Shown: positions 25,859 through 35,955, numbered from the stretch's first letter. The stretch is 64,000 bases of DNA from an uncultured Agathobacter sp. (GCA_944381555.1 CALWLL010000030.1:1-64000); one strand, 5' to 3'. Translations and numbers: made by a program. The notes: a model not told the origin generated them from the sequence alone.

Positions 25859-27598
25859 TTACAATCTGGTATCCCATTTTCCACAGAACACCGTATCACT
25901 TGCCACGCCTTTGAACTCGCTCTTGCCCGTGATTTTGGCAATCGCTTCGCGAACAGAAGTTCTGGTGCTTCCATATGCATTCACAAAACAGTGTACCTGC
26001 GGAACATCAATCAGGTGTGTCGTGTAATTCAAACTGATACCAATGGTCGGTACTTCTGTTAAATACCAAGGCAATTCACTGGAATGGTTGCAGCTCCAGC
26101 GAAGGCGTACTTCATTTTCCTGTGCGTAGCCTTTTACATTGATTACGAGAAATACTACATCATGATTCTTACGGAAATCTTCCATTTTACCGCAATCCAT
26201 CATCAAAAGCATATGTTTCATGCCCTGCGGTCCTTCTTCTGCCTCCAGATCGTGAAAGTTCGGATGAACATCTACTGTAAATCCGGCACGCTTTAGTTCC
26301 TCAATCACAACCTGCTTGACCGGATCTCCCGTGTAGGCTTTGGTTGTCGGTGTTGAAGAAATATAAACAAGATGCGCTCTCCTTTTTTTCTCAGGATTGA
26401 CTGGGAGGTAGTGCTTTGTATCCTTTACAAGTGTGATACATCTCTTAGCCGCTTCCTCTGCAAGTTTTAAGTGTTCTTCACAACCAACAACCGCCTCCTT
26501 TAATTCCGGTGCTGCCATAACATTTTCCGGTTTGTAAAGTTTTAATCTGGCCTTTAAGCCAAGTATTCTATGAAGGGCGTCGTCTAGTCTCTCTTCGGAA
26601 ATCGTACCGTTTTCAATACCCGCCTTCATATAATGAAAATCCTCTTCTATATCATTACTAAACAGAAACATATCACAGCCACAGGCAATGGCTTTGGGAA
26701 CAGCAACTTCCCGTTTTTCCATACAGGCGATACCCGCCATATGAGAGGCATCCGTAATTACTACGCCATTAAACCCCATTTCCCCACGCAGTAAATCCGT
26801 AATAAGCTCCGGCGATAGGGTTGCCGGCATAATTTCTTCGTCTTTGATACCCGGACGAAGCTTACGGCTCATCTTAGGAAGAGCAATATGTCCCACCATG
26901 ATGCTTTCCAATCCCTCATCAATCATCGTCTGGTATACTTTTCGAAAAGAATTGTCCCATTCTTCTACAGACAAATCGTTTACGCCAAGTACCAGATGCT
27001 GGTCGCGCTCTTCCACACCATCTCCCGGAAAATGCTTGCAGCAGCAGGCAATATTACTCTGATGAATACCGTTTATATATGCCCGGATATTGGAAATAAC
27101 CTCGTCTGCATGATCGCCAAAACATCTTGTATTAACAATCGTGTTTCTCCAGTTCATAAAAATATCCGCACATGGATTAAACATCCAGTTTACCCCAACG
27201 CTTGCTGCTTCCCGTCCTGCTACATATCCCATATCATAAGCAGTCTGTGGATTCTTACCGGCTGCCGCCTCTGCGGCTGTTGCTACAAACGTTCCGTCTG
27301 ACAAACAGCCATCTCCGCCATTATCGCAGTTTGCTGCAATAAGAAGCGGAATTTTAGAGCATTCCTGATAATGCTTATTCTGCTCATACACCGCATTTTT
27401 GTCACCTCCCTGCCAGCGGAGACCTCCCTGATGATATTTTTCTACCGTTGCCTTCTGCGCTTCCGGTGTAAAATCATGCTTCATCTGTACGAAAAGCTGT
27501 CCCACCTTTTCATCCAATGTCATAGATGCCAGTGTGTCTTCTACCCACTTTATGCCTTCCTCGTCCAGATAAAACGGTTTTTCTCTTAAATTAACCAT
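25859..27598 (-). CDS. Glycoside hydrolase family 3 (beta-N-acetylhexosaminidase-like)
   Basis: 579-residue GH3 enzyme. No signal peptide, so cytoplasmic. TIM-barrel N-terminal domain with CCKHFPGDG at about 185-193 (H of the KHFPG(H/D)G loop) and the nucleophile Asp in VVITDASHM at about 280; a C-terminal domain of about 200 residues follows. The KHFPG loop points to the NagZ-type hexosaminidases/phosphorylases rather than beta-glucosidases, but specificity is uncertain. Start ATG behind GGGAGAGGG. 45 bases downstream of its stop lies copA, unrelated. Confidence 0.88.
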   Translation of the reverse strand: MVNLREKPFYLDEEGIKWVEDTLASMTLDEKVGQLFVQMKHDFTPEAQKATVEKYHQGGLRWQGGDKNAVYEQNKHYQECSKIPLLIAANCDNGGDGCLSDGTFVATAAEAAAGKNPQTAYDMGYVAGREAASVGVNWMFNPCADIFMNWRNTIVNTRCFGDHADEVISNIRAYINGIHQSNIACCCKHFPGDGVEERDQHLVLGVNDLSVEEWDNSFRKVYQTMIDEGLESIMVGHIALPKMSRKLRPGIKDEEIMPATLSPELITDLLRGEMGFNGVVITDASHMAGIACMEKREVAVPKAIACGCDMFLFSNDIEEDFHYMKAGIENGTISEERLDDALHRILGLKARLKLYKPENVMAAPELKEAVVGCEEHLKLAEEAAKRCITLVKDTKHYLPVNPEKKRRAHLVYISSTPTTKAYTGDPVKQVVIEELKRAGFTVDVHPNFHDLEAEEGPQGMKHMLLMMDCGKMEDFRKNHDVVFLVINVKGYAQENEVRLRWSCNHSSELPWYLTEVPTIGISLNYTTHLIDVPQVHCFVNAYGSTRTSVREAIAKITGKSEFKGVASDTVFCGKWDTRL

Positions 27599-27661
27599 AA
27601 ACCCTCTCCCTTCTGTCGTGTACTCCTACACATAGATTATGCTTTTTTATTTTTCCCAAAG

Positions 27662-28855
27662 CTAATTATGATAACTCTTATACAATCTCTCAAACGCCCC
27701 GAAACTTCTCTTTATCATATCCGCATCCACACAATAAGAGATTCTTACATATCCGGGACATCCGAAGCCGTTCGCAGACACAATGAGCAAATCCTCTTCT
27801 TTTGCTCTTTCGCAAAATGCATCCGCGTCTTCCTCTAATGCCTTTACAAACATATAAAATGCCCCCTGTGGCTTAAAACATTCATAACCGATGGCAGTAA
27901 GACCCTCGTACAATAAATCCCGGTTCTTCCGGTAAAGCTCCACATCACCTGTTTCTCCCTGACAACGTGCGATGACTTTCTGCATCATACTTGGCGCGCA
28001 TACATATCCTAACGCACGGCCACAACCCGCTACTGCTGCATACAGCGCCTTGCTCTCATATGCCTCGTCCGGCACCAGAATATAACCGATTCTCTCACCC
28101 GGCAGCGATAAGGACTTACTATAGGAATAGCATACCACCGTATTATCATAATATTTTGTCACAAACGGAACCTCTGCCCCATCATATACAATCTCGCGGT
28201 ATGGCTCGTCACAGATAATAAAAATAGGATGTCCATATTCCTTTTCTTTTACCCCAAGCAGAGAGGCTAATTTTTTGATGGTCTCCAGCGAATACACCGC
28301 CCCGGAAGGATTGTTTGGCGAATTGATAATAACTCCCTTGGTATTTTTCCCTATTGCAGCTTCCAATGCTTCAAAGTCAATCTGAAACGCGGTTGTATCC
28401 GCCGGCACTACCCGAAGTGAAGCGCCCGCTGCTTCTACAAATACCTTATACTCCGGGAAATAAGGTGCAATTGCCACAAACTCATCCAAAGGCGCCGTTG
28501 TCAGCGCTTTAAATGCCAGTGACAGGGATGCAGCCGCTCCCATCGTGATATAAAAATTGTCTGCATGAAATTGTGTTCCATGCGTTTTATTCAAAAACCT
28601 TGCAATGGCACTTCTTGTCTCTTCATCACCCTGCGCAGATGTATAGCCGTGAAGTCTGATACAGTCCAATTCCTCTGTGAGGTTTCGTATTGTCTCATCT
28701 ACACAGTCCGGAGCCGGTACGGTTGGATTTCCAAGCGAAAAATCATAGACGTTTTCCGCTCCCACAATAGCCGCTCTTTTCTTTCCATATTCAAAAAGTT
28801 CCCGAATGGCAGAACGCTTACTGCCAAGCTCATACATTTTTTCGTTATAAATCAT
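27662..28855 (-). CDS. PLP-dependent class I/II aminotransferase
   Basis: 397 residues from the ATG at 28855 (GAGGATCGGG ahead); an ATG four codons earlier overlaps this site. Fold type I: YDFSLGNPTVPAP at about 38-50, NSPNNPSGAVY at about 178, and SYSKSLSLPGERIGY at about 250 with the PLP Lys. Resembles aspartate/branched-chain-type aminotransferases of clostridia; substrate not readable. Divergent from the surface-glycan operon. Confidence 0.92.
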   Translation of the reverse strand: MIYNEKMYELGSKRSAIRELFEYGKKRAAIVGAENVYDFSLGNPTVPAPDCVDETIRNLTEELDCIRLHGYTSAQGDEETRSAIARFLNKTHGTQFHADNFYITMGAAASLSLAFKALTTAPLDEFVAIAPYFPEYKVFVEAAGASLRVVPADTTAFQIDFEALEAAIGKNTKGVIINSPNNPSGAVYSLETIKKLASLLGVKEKEYGHPIFIICDEPYREIVYDGAEVPFVTKYYDNTVVCYSYSKSLSLPGERIGYILVPDEAYESKALYAAVAGCGRALGYVCAPSMMQKVIARCQGETGDVELYRKNRDLLYEGLTAIGYECFKPQGAFYMFVKALEEDADAFCERAKEEDLLIVSANGFGCPGYVRISYCVDADMIKRSFGAFERLYKSYHN

Positions 28856-29029
28856 CCCGATCCTCATTTCTGTGCGATTGCTTCCACATATTATAAAAAT
28901 ATGGTAACACTATCTATTTTTAAAATCAATGCTGCCTTTTTCATATTTTATTCACAATTATCTGGTAAACCATGTATAAATCAAAAAAATAGATACACTA
29001 TTAAAATACCTTTAGAAGGATTCATTGAT

Positions 29030-30577
29030 ATGAAAATCAGACTTATTCCAATTGCCCTCGCCATAGCCTTGCTTTTTAGCGGCTGCGGCAATACGGATGA
29101 TAACAACAACAATAGCTCTAAAGATAGCAGCGGGGGTGACAGCGCCATTTCCAGCGAAAGCGGCAGCAGCGCATCTGTCGATACTGATTTTTCCCAGACG
29201 GCGGAAGATATGTTTTCCAACCGCGACTCTGAAACAACGTATGATTCTGACAGTGTGAAAATCCAGTTAAACGGAACTTCTGCTTCCTGCTCTTCTGATA
29301 AAGTTCAGATTGATGGCGGAAAAATCACCATCACAGATGAGGGAACCTACATTCTTTCAGGTAACTTAGATGATGGTATGATCATCGTAGATGCGGAAGA
29401 AACTGATAAACCGCAATTAGTTTTTGATAACGTAACAATTACCAGCGCAACATCTGCCCCAATCTATATATTAGAAGCAGATAAGGTATTTATTACTTTG
29501 GCGGAGGGAAGCACCAATACCCTTACCAATGGCGGTACCTTTACGGCCATCGATGAGAATAATATCGATGGCGTAGTATTTTCCAAACAGGATCTGACCT
29601 TCAACGGCAGCGGCTCCCTTACCATCAGCGCTCCTGCGGAGCATGGCATCGTGTGCAAGGATGATTTGGTATTTACCGGCGGAACCTATACCATTACCTC
29701 TGCCTCTCACGGTATTGATGCCAATGACAGTGTCCGCATAAGTGATGGCATTCTTACCATTGACGCCGGAAAAGATGGTATCCATGTAAAAAACTCAGAC
29801 AATGCCGAAAAAGGCTTCGTCTATATAAATGGCGGTACCTTCAACATTGACTCTGCAGATGATGGCATCCACTCTAATCTGTCTGTTTATATCAATAACG
29901 GTACCTTTACCATAGCTTCCGGTGATGATGGCATTCATGGAGAAGAAGAACTTGCTATCACAGACGGAGCTGTCAGCATCACACAAAGCTACGAAGGTCT
30001 TGAAGCTCTGGATATTACGGTTTCCGGCGGCACAATCGACATCCAGTCTACGGATGATGGAATAAACGCTGCCGGCGGTACGGATTCCAGCGGCACAGGC
30101 GGACGCGACCAGATGTTTGGCGGCGGCATGGGCGGCGGTATGTCCGCAAACTCTGACGGCAGCATTGTTATCACAGGCGGAGACATTTTTATGTACGCAC
30201 AGGGTGATGGCTTAGATGCCAACGGTTATCTTGAGATTAGCGGAGGCACTACGATTGTAACCGGCCCGACGCAAGGTGACACCGCAATCCTTGACTATGA
30301 TACTTCTGCAACAATTACCGGAGGTACGTTTATCGGAGTGGGTTCAACTATGATGGCACAGACCTTCAGCGACGGAACCCAGGGAACTATGGCTGTCCGT
30401 GCATCTGCTGACGGCGGCACCAAGATTGGCATCACGGATTCGGATGGTACAGAGTTAATATCCTATACGCCTGAGACAGCATTTGCTTGTGTAATTATCA
30501 GTACTCCTGACTTAGAAAAAGGTACCTCTTACACTATTTTCGTCGGCGAACAAAGCGGAACCTTCGAAGCTCAATAA
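29030..30577 (+). CDS. Cthe_2159-like beta-helix carbohydrate-binding lipoprotein
   Basis: 515 residues from the ATG at 29030 (AAGGA ahead). Lipoprotein signal LLFSGCG with Cys at residue 19, then a Ser/Asn/Gly-rich linker to about 60. The rest is a run of about ten beta-helix turns with repeated motifs GGTFT(I/N), DDGIHSN, DGIHGEE, DGINAAGG and GDGLDANG. This pattern matches the DUF4353 family, whose member Cthe_2159 binds calcium and polygalacturonate. First gene of a four-gene operon; it probably displays carbohydrate-binding surface on the cell. Confidence 0.85.
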   Translation: MKIRLIPIALAIALLFSGCGNTDDNNNNSSKDSSGGDSAISSESGSSASVDTDFSQTAEDMFSNRDSETTYDSDSVKIQLNGTSASCSSDKVQIDGGKITITDEGTYILSGNLDDGMIIVDAEETDKPQLVFDNVTITSATSAPIYILEADKVFITLAEGSTNTLTNGGTFTAIDENNIDGVVFSKQDLTFNGSGSLTISAPAEHGIVCKDDLVFTGGTYTITSASHGIDANDSVRISDGILTIDAGKDGIHVKNSDNAEKGFVYINGGTFNIDSADDGIHSNLSVYINNGTFTIASGDDGIHGEEELAITDGAVSITQSYEGLEALDITVSGGTIDIQSTDDGINAAGGTDSSGTGGRDQMFGGGMGGGMSANSDGSIVITGGDIFMYAQGDGLDANGYLEISGGTTIVTGPTQGDTAILDYDTSATITGGTFIGVGSTMMAQTFSDGTQGTMAVRASADGGTKIGITDSDGTELISYTPETAFACVIISTPDLEKGTSYTIFVGEQSGTFEAQ

Positions 30578-30603
30578 CCGGAATTTTTAAAAGGAGGTCT
30601 GTC

Positions 30604-31662
30604 ATGACTATTCCTCGCATTGCTCTTATTCCTGCCTATGAACCTGATGAAGCGCTGCTCAAACTTCTTCCTCAGGTTCAGGCAGCAGGATTTGAAATTA
30701 TTATCATAGATGATGGAAGCGGCGCAGAATATGCGCCACTTTTTGAGAAAGCAAAATCTTATGCTGTTATACTGACTCACGAAATAAACTGCGGAAAAGG
30801 CTCTGCCTTAAAAACCGGGTTTTCCTACATATATTTGCACTACAAGAAGCCCTGCACCATCGTAACCATTGATGCAGACGGACAGCACGGTATAAACGAT
30901 GCTTTAGCAATCTGCGCCATCGCAGAAGCACATCCTGACACACTGGTCTTAGGCAGCCGGAAACTAAACGGGCGCGTACCTGTGCGCAGTCAGTTTGGCA
31001 ATGGCTTAACCCGTATGGTTTACCATCTTGCCACAGGCCTAAAAGTGCAGGATACACAAACAGGGCTCCGCGCTTTTTCTTTGGAACACTTACCTCTGCT
31101 AATGGATATTCCCGGCGAACGCTATGAATATGAAATGAATGTTTTGTTAGAATACGCCCGTAAGAAAATCCCTATTCAAGAGCATGAAATTGAAACTATC
31201 TATATAAACAATAACGCTTCCTCTCATTTTCATATTCTAAGGGATTCCTTCCGTGTATATAAGAATATTCTGAAATTTTCTATTTCTTCTTTCATCGCTT
31301 TTATTGTGGATTACTGCTTATATGGGATATTGCTTTTTATTACTGCAATATTTGGCCCAAGCCTTGGAATTAGCGCCACAAAAGGTATCGCTGTCTCTAA
31401 CATCTGCGCCCGGCTTGTGAGCGCCTGCGTAAACTTCACCATTAACCGCAGATTTGTATTTCAAAGTGATTCCGGCATTATCCGTGCCGCGCTAAAATAT
31501 TTTCTTTTGGCAAGCATTATTCTGTTCGGAAATACAATGCTTCTGGAATTTTTTGTAAGCATTTGCAGTATTCCCGGCATGCTTGCCAAAATCCTAACGG
31601 AGCTTGTATTTTTTGTTATTAGCTGGACGGTTCAAAATTATATTATTTTTCGTAAATCATAA
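30604..31662 (+). CDS. Family 2 glycosyltransferase fused to GtrA-type membrane domain
   Basis: 352 residues. N-terminal GT-A domain: IALIPAYEPDE, EIIIIDDGSG at about 31-40, GKGSALKTGF, and TIDADGQH at about 97-104 with the metal-binding DxD-type motif. From about 220 there are four membrane helices of the GtrA family (VDYCLYGIL, SACVNFTINRRFVF, ending YIIFRKS). Such fusions transfer sugars to undecaprenyl phosphate and may help flip them outward. AAAGGAGG lies 7 bases before the ATG. Second gene of the operon, 26 bases after the beta-helix lipoprotein. Confidence 0.9.
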   Translation: MTIPRIALIPAYEPDEALLKLLPQVQAAGFEIIIIDDGSGAEYAPLFEKAKSYAVILTHEINCGKGSALKTGFSYIYLHYKKPCTIVTIDADGQHGINDALAICAIAEAHPDTLVLGSRKLNGRVPVRSQFGNGLTRMVYHLATGLKVQDTQTGLRAFSLEHLPLLMDIPGERYEYEMNVLLEYARKKIPIQEHEIETIYINNNASSHFHILRDSFRVYKNILKFSISSFIAFIVDYCLYGILLFITAIFGPSLGISATKGIAVSNICARLVSACVNFTINRRFVFQSDSGIIRAALKYFLLASIILFGNTMLLEFFVSICSIPGMLAKILTELVFFVISWTVQNYIIFRKS

Positions 31663-31704
31663 AATTCGATAGTAAAGTAATCGCAGCTCTGATGGAGGAT
31701 TATC

Positions 31705-32619
31705 ATGAAAACAAAAAGACACTTATGGGGATTTATATACGGCTGTCTTCTCTCATGCTTTACGATATATGTACTTTTAGATACCTTTGTAATTGCAAGG
31801 AAGTATGTCAAGGTTGAGGAAGAAAATTCAGACATATCATCCGACCGGAATGATATAAACGAACAAAGCAGTCTTATGGAAAACACAATCATCACCGATA
31901 CTTCCTACTCTGATGGAAATATTTCCATCACTATCTCGGAATACCGCGAACATAACACAAACATCTACGTTGCAGAGATCATTCTCTCCTCCCCGGAATA
32001 TCTTCAGACTGCCTTTGCACAAAATACCTATGGCAAAAATGTCACTGAGAAAACCTCTGAAATAGCAGAAGAGAATAATGCCATTTTCGCCGTAAATGGA
32101 GATTATTATGGCGCGCGTGAAACGGGCCTTGTTGTCCGTAATGGCATTATCTACCGCGATTCGGCCTCCTCTGACCGGGAGAATCTGGTCATATATGCAG
32201 ATGGTTCCCTTGAAATCATTGCAGAGGATAACGCCTCCCCCGAAGAACTGATTGCAAACGGGGCGCTGCATATTTTATCCTTTGGTCCGGGGCTTGTAAC
32301 AAATGGGGAAATTGCTGTTAGCCAAAAGGAAGAAGTCGGGCAGTCAATGGCCAGCAACCCCCGGACCGCCATCGGAATCATTGATGATCTACATTATGTT
32401 TTTGTAGTATCCGATGGACGCACAGACGAAAGCGAAGGCTTAAGCCTTTATGAACTGGCTGTTTTTATGGATAACCTTGGCGTGCAGCTTGCCTATAATC
32501 TGGATGGGGGCGGTTCTTCTACTATGTGGTTCAATGGCGAGATCGTCAATGTGCCTGTTTCCAGCAAAGGTATCAACAAGGAAAGGAGTGTGAGTGATAT
32601 TGTCTACATTGGTTACTAA
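31705..32619 (+). CDS. Phosphodiester glycosidase (NAGPA-domain) family exported protein
   Basis: 304 residues with an N-terminal membrane anchor (about 12-32) and a NAGPA domain at about 95-304: FAVNGDYYG, NPRTAIGI, FVVSDGRTDESEGLSLYELA and the hallmark LDGGGSSTMW near the C-terminus. The family removes GlcNAc from phosphodiesters and occurs in bacterial polysaccharide loci. Outside the membrane by topology. Its end overlaps the next gene by 26 bases. Confidence 0.9.
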   Translation: MKTKRHLWGFIYGCLLSCFTIYVLLDTFVIARKYVKVEEENSDISSDRNDINEQSSLMENTIITDTSYSDGNISITISEYREHNTNIYVAEIILSSPEYLQTAFAQNTYGKNVTEKTSEIAEENNAIFAVNGDYYGARETGLVVRNGIIYRDSASSDRENLVIYADGSLEIIAEDNASPEELIANGALHILSFGPGLVTNGEIAVSQKEEVGQSMASNPRTAIGIIDDLHYVFVVSDGRTDESEGLSLYELAVFMDNLGVQLAYNLDGGGSSTMWFNGEIVNVPVSSKGINKERSVSDIVYIGY

Positions 32620-33007
32620 CCGGACATTTATCAAAATCGCATTTTACTATTTACTCATTTCTATCTTTACAGCATGTTTTGGCGCTGTTTACGAAGCGTT
32701 CAGTTATGGGGTATATTCATACTTTATGCTCTACGCTTTTGCATTTCCATTGGCCGGCGGATGCCTTCCGTTTTTTATACTGGGGCTTTGGCACCATGAT
32801 AAAAAAATGCCCCCAGCCCTGTGCGCAGACCTGTATCACTCTGGCATTGCAACGCTGACCGTAGGAAGTGTAATTCGTGGCGTACTCGATATTTACGGCA
32901 CTACCAATTATTTGTTAAATTACTATTGGATTGCAGGAATTATTTTAATTTTTTCAAGTATTTTGGGATATTTTATAGTGCATAGAGCAAATGAGAAAAG
33001 CGACTGA
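32594..33007 (+). CDS. Small membrane protein of the surface-glycan operon
   Basis: 137 residues starting at a GTG with GAAAGGAG 5 bases ahead, overlapping the NAGPA gene and so translationally coupled. Four hydrophobic helices (about 12-30, 40-62, 82-98, 110-130) and HHDKK in a loop. No family recognised. Probably works with the NAGPA protein or GtrA-type flippase. Confidence 0.7.
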   Translation: MILSTLVTNRTFIKIAFYYLLISIFTACFGAVYEAFSYGVYSYFMLYAFAFPLAGGCLPFFILGLWHHDKKMPPALCADLYHSGIATLTVGSVIRGVLDIYGTTNYLLNYYWIAGIILIFSSILGYFIVHRANEKSD

Positions 33008-33049
33008 TGCCTATGCTTTTCTTAATCCGCAGCAGCTTACTTTGGCGAA

Positions 33050-35815
33050 TTATTTCTGTCTGTTCCTATACTCCTTAAGGCTCTGGCTTTCTACCCGTAT
33101 AATCTCCTGCTTTAAGTCCTGTGCAGACATTCGCAAAGCCCCCTGGCTTAAAACAGTAAGCTGCTCTAAATTGTCAGAAGTTGCTACCATTACCTTATAC
33201 TTATTTACCACCTGATGAACGGTACGCTCTATATACATATCCGCCGTTTCATCCTGCTTTGTGTGGATAACCTCCAGATTAAAATGCTTTTCTGTAGAAC
33301 CCGGATTGCCTTTTACACGATAGCCGTCAAAAACCACCATAACCCTGCAGTTTTTGTACCCCTGGTAGTTCGCTAATATATCCTTCAATTTATCTTTTGC
33401 CGAATCAATATTTATTCTGGATAACTCCTTTAAATCCTCCCATGCAAAAATAATATTGTATCCGTCTACAATCAGAAACTCTTCCAAAACCGGTTTCTTT
33501 GGATAGATAGGATTTCCCTTCTTATCCAATTTAACAGAAGAACCCTGCTTTCCTTTTAACGGTGCCGGAGCATCTTTCTTTTTTGTCCACTTCTTCCTCT
33601 CATAATCCAGCATATCCTCTTTATTCATCCCAAACTCACGAGCGTATATCTGCTGCAATTCCTTGTCTAATTCCCAGGACGAAGCCCCCGCTGCTTTCTG
33701 TGCCTTTTCCTCTGCACGTCTTTCCTCCAGCTTACGCAGACGCTCTGCCTGCTGCTTAAAATCATAGGCAAGTCCTCCTTCATAAGAAACTTTGCCGGTT
33801 CCTTCTTTTGCAGTTTTTCCCTGACGTACATATTCCAGATGCATATAGTTTGGCACCTCATCCCATGACACAAGAAAACCTGCTCCATGCGCACAAAAAA
33901 CACTTCCTGTCGGATTAGCTGTGTCTGCTTCACTTTCATAGCCAATGCGCTCCACCACTTCCTCGCTATTATGACATACATCATAGCCTTTTAAAACTAA
34001 TGTCAGCCGTCCTGTTCCCTTAGTATAGGAATGTACCTCTGTCATATAATCCTGCATGGTGGCTACCGGCGCTGTTCCTGAGAGAATTGCCACATCTTTG
34101 CCATCTCTGCTTATATATTCCGGAGCGTTGTGTTTTCCGAAACGATTTCGAATATCCGTCATCGCACGGCCAATCTGTTCAGAAGGCACTTCCAAAGAGA
34201 ATTCATATACCGGCTCTAACAATACGCTCTCCGTTGATTTTAGTCCCTGACGAATTGCTCGATAGGTAGCCTGACGAAAATCCCCGCCCTCTGTATGCTT
34301 CTGATGTGCCCGTCCTGCTACAATCGTAAATTTCATATCCGTGATTGCAGACCCCGTAAGCACACCCGGATGCTCTCTTTCCTGTATGTGGGCGGCAATC
34401 AGTCTCTGCCAGTTTAAATCCAGCACATCTTCGCTGCAATCGGAAAAAACGCTGATTCCGCTTCCCGGTTCTCCCGGCTCCATCCACAGATGCACCTCTG
34501 CATAATGGCGGAGCGGCTCGTAATGTCCCACTCCTTCTGCCGGCTTTGCAATGGTTTCTTTATATACGATATTTCCCGGCCCAAACGTCACTTTTACCTG
34601 AAAACGTTCCTCAATCATTCTTCCCAATACTTCCATCTGCACCTGTCCCATAAGCTGCGCATGTATCTCCTGAAGCTGTTCATTCCACAAGATATTTAAC
34701 TGTGGATCCTCTTCTTCTAACTGCTTTAGATTACGCATCAGCTCTGCCGGGTTTACTCCCTGCGGAACAATAATCTGGTAATTTAAGACCGGTTGTAAAA
34801 TCGGCATAGTTACAGCAGGATTTGCCCCTAGTCCCATTCCCGGATACGTCTGGTCTAAACCGGTGACTGCACAGATTTCCCCTGCCTGCACACAATCAGC
34901 CATCTCATATTTTTCTCCGGAATATATACGAATCTGGTCGATTTTTTCCTCCAGAAGATTTCCTTTGCTCTTATAGGTCACTTTATCTTTTACATGGAGT
35001 GTTCCGCTTGTTACCTTGATATGGGTAAGTCTTGTGCCTCTTTGGTCACGTCCGATTTTATACACCAGCGCCCCAAAGGAAGCCTCCGCCGCATTGCCCG
35101 TCTTTGCCTTTTCATACACCCCTCTGGCATATAAACGTACACCCTCTAAGAGCGTCTTTACTCCCTCAGATTTCAGTGCTGAACCGTAAAAACATGGATA
35201 GAGTACCCTCTTTTCTATCGCCTCGCGGATTTCATTCTCTGTTATAGTTCCCTTTTCCATATAGGAATCCAAAAGCGCATCGCTGCACATGGCAATTTCT
35301 TCATAAAACGTTTGTATGTGTGTTTTTCCCTCGGAGTCATCTGCAGTTAAGACTCTTGAAAAATCCACGCAGCCCTCCGACAACTGGCTCTTTAGCTGTT
35401 TTTGTATTCCATCTTGATCCGCTCCTGCTAAATCCATTTTATTAACAAAGATAAAAGCCGGAATCTGATAGTGGTTAAGAAGCCTCCACAATGTTCTGGT
35501 ATGTCCCTGCACACCATCCGTTCCGCTGATGACTAGGATAGCATAGTCTAACACCTGAAGGGTTCTCTCCATTTCCGCAGAGAAATCCACATGACCCGGA
35601 GTATCCAGAAGCGTAATCTTCATACCGTTACTATCTAACTGTGCCTGTTTGGAAAAAATGGTAATTCCGCGTTCCCTCTCCTGTGAATATGTATCAAGAT
35701 AAGCGTCCTGATGGTCCACGCGGCCTAAGAAACGGATTTTCCCTGTCTCATATAATAACGCCTCCGATAAAGTTGTCTTGCCTGCGTCAACATGCGCCAA
35801 AATACCTAGTACCAT
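33050..35815 (-). CDS. EF-G/TetM-like translational GTPase fused to a YacP/Rae1-type NYN nuclease
   Basis: 921 residues. Residues 1-660 follow the ribosomal-protection family: G1 AHVDAGKTT, G2 RERGITI, G3 DTPGHVDF, G4 NKMD, then domains II-V. A charged linker (about 665-775) leads to a C-terminal NYN/PIN domain from about 778: FLIVDGYNIIFAW, MVVFDGYRVKG, DETADMYIERT, VATSDNLEQ and QGALRMSAQDL, closely matching YacP/Rae1, an RNase that cuts mRNA in the ribosomal A site. All acidic residues expected for catalysis are present. The two parts share one target, the A site. Start ATG has GGAGG 6 bases ahead. Whether it protects from tetracycline, rescues ribosomes or cuts mRNA is unknown. Confidence 0.9.
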   Translation of the reverse strand: MVLGILAHVDAGKTTLSEALLYETGKIRFLGRVDHQDAYLDTYSQERERGITIFSKQAQLDSNGMKITLLDTPGHVDFSAEMERTLQVLDYAILVISGTDGVQGHTRTLWRLLNHYQIPAFIFVNKMDLAGADQDGIQKQLKSQLSEGCVDFSRVLTADDSEGKTHIQTFYEEIAMCSDALLDSYMEKGTITENEIREAIEKRVLYPCFYGSALKSEGVKTLLEGVRLYARGVYEKAKTGNAAEASFGALVYKIGRDQRGTRLTHIKVTSGTLHVKDKVTYKSKGNLLEEKIDQIRIYSGEKYEMADCVQAGEICAVTGLDQTYPGMGLGANPAVTMPILQPVLNYQIIVPQGVNPAELMRNLKQLEEEDPQLNILWNEQLQEIHAQLMGQVQMEVLGRMIEERFQVKVTFGPGNIVYKETIAKPAEGVGHYEPLRHYAEVHLWMEPGEPGSGISVFSDCSEDVLDLNWQRLIAAHIQEREHPGVLTGSAITDMKFTIVAGRAHQKHTEGGDFRQATYRAIRQGLKSTESVLLEPVYEFSLEVPSEQIGRAMTDIRNRFGKHNAPEYISRDGKDVAILSGTAPVATMQDYMTEVHSYTKGTGRLTLVLKGYDVCHNSEEVVERIGYESEADTANPTGSVFCAHGAGFLVSWDEVPNYMHLEYVRQGKTAKEGTGKVSYEGGLAYDFKQQAERLRKLEERRAEEKAQKAAGASSWELDKELQQIYAREFGMNKEDMLDYERKKWTKKKDAPAPLKGKQGSSVKLDKKGNPIYPKKPVLEEFLIVDGYNIIFAWEDLKELSRINIDSAKDKLKDILANYQGYKNCRVMVVFDGYRVKGNPGSTEKHFNLEVIHTKQDETADMYIERTVHQVVNKYKVMVATSDNLEQLTVLSQGALRMSAQDLKQEIIRVESQSLKEYRNRQK

Positions 35816-35926
35816 AATTTCCTCCGTATGGATATGCTTATCCGTTGTCTGTCCATTATATCATTTCATGATACCTTACACAATTTATCCATACAAATTT
35901 TTCATAGCTTGTCTTTGTCATTTTTC

Positions 35927-35955
35927 TTGCGGCAATATTCTTTCCCTCGTATAAT
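35927..35955 (+). promoter_or_regulatory. Sigma-A promoter of the DUF4317 gene
   Basis: TTGCGG, 17-bp spacer, TATAAT (35927-35932 and 35950-35955), 58 bases before the ATG. Confidence 0.75.

Noticed and set aside
28565..29029. N-terminal extension of the beta-helix lipoprotein gene
   Set aside because: The frame is open upstream but overlaps the aminotransferase gene; the lipoprotein signal begins at 29030 behind a ribosome site.
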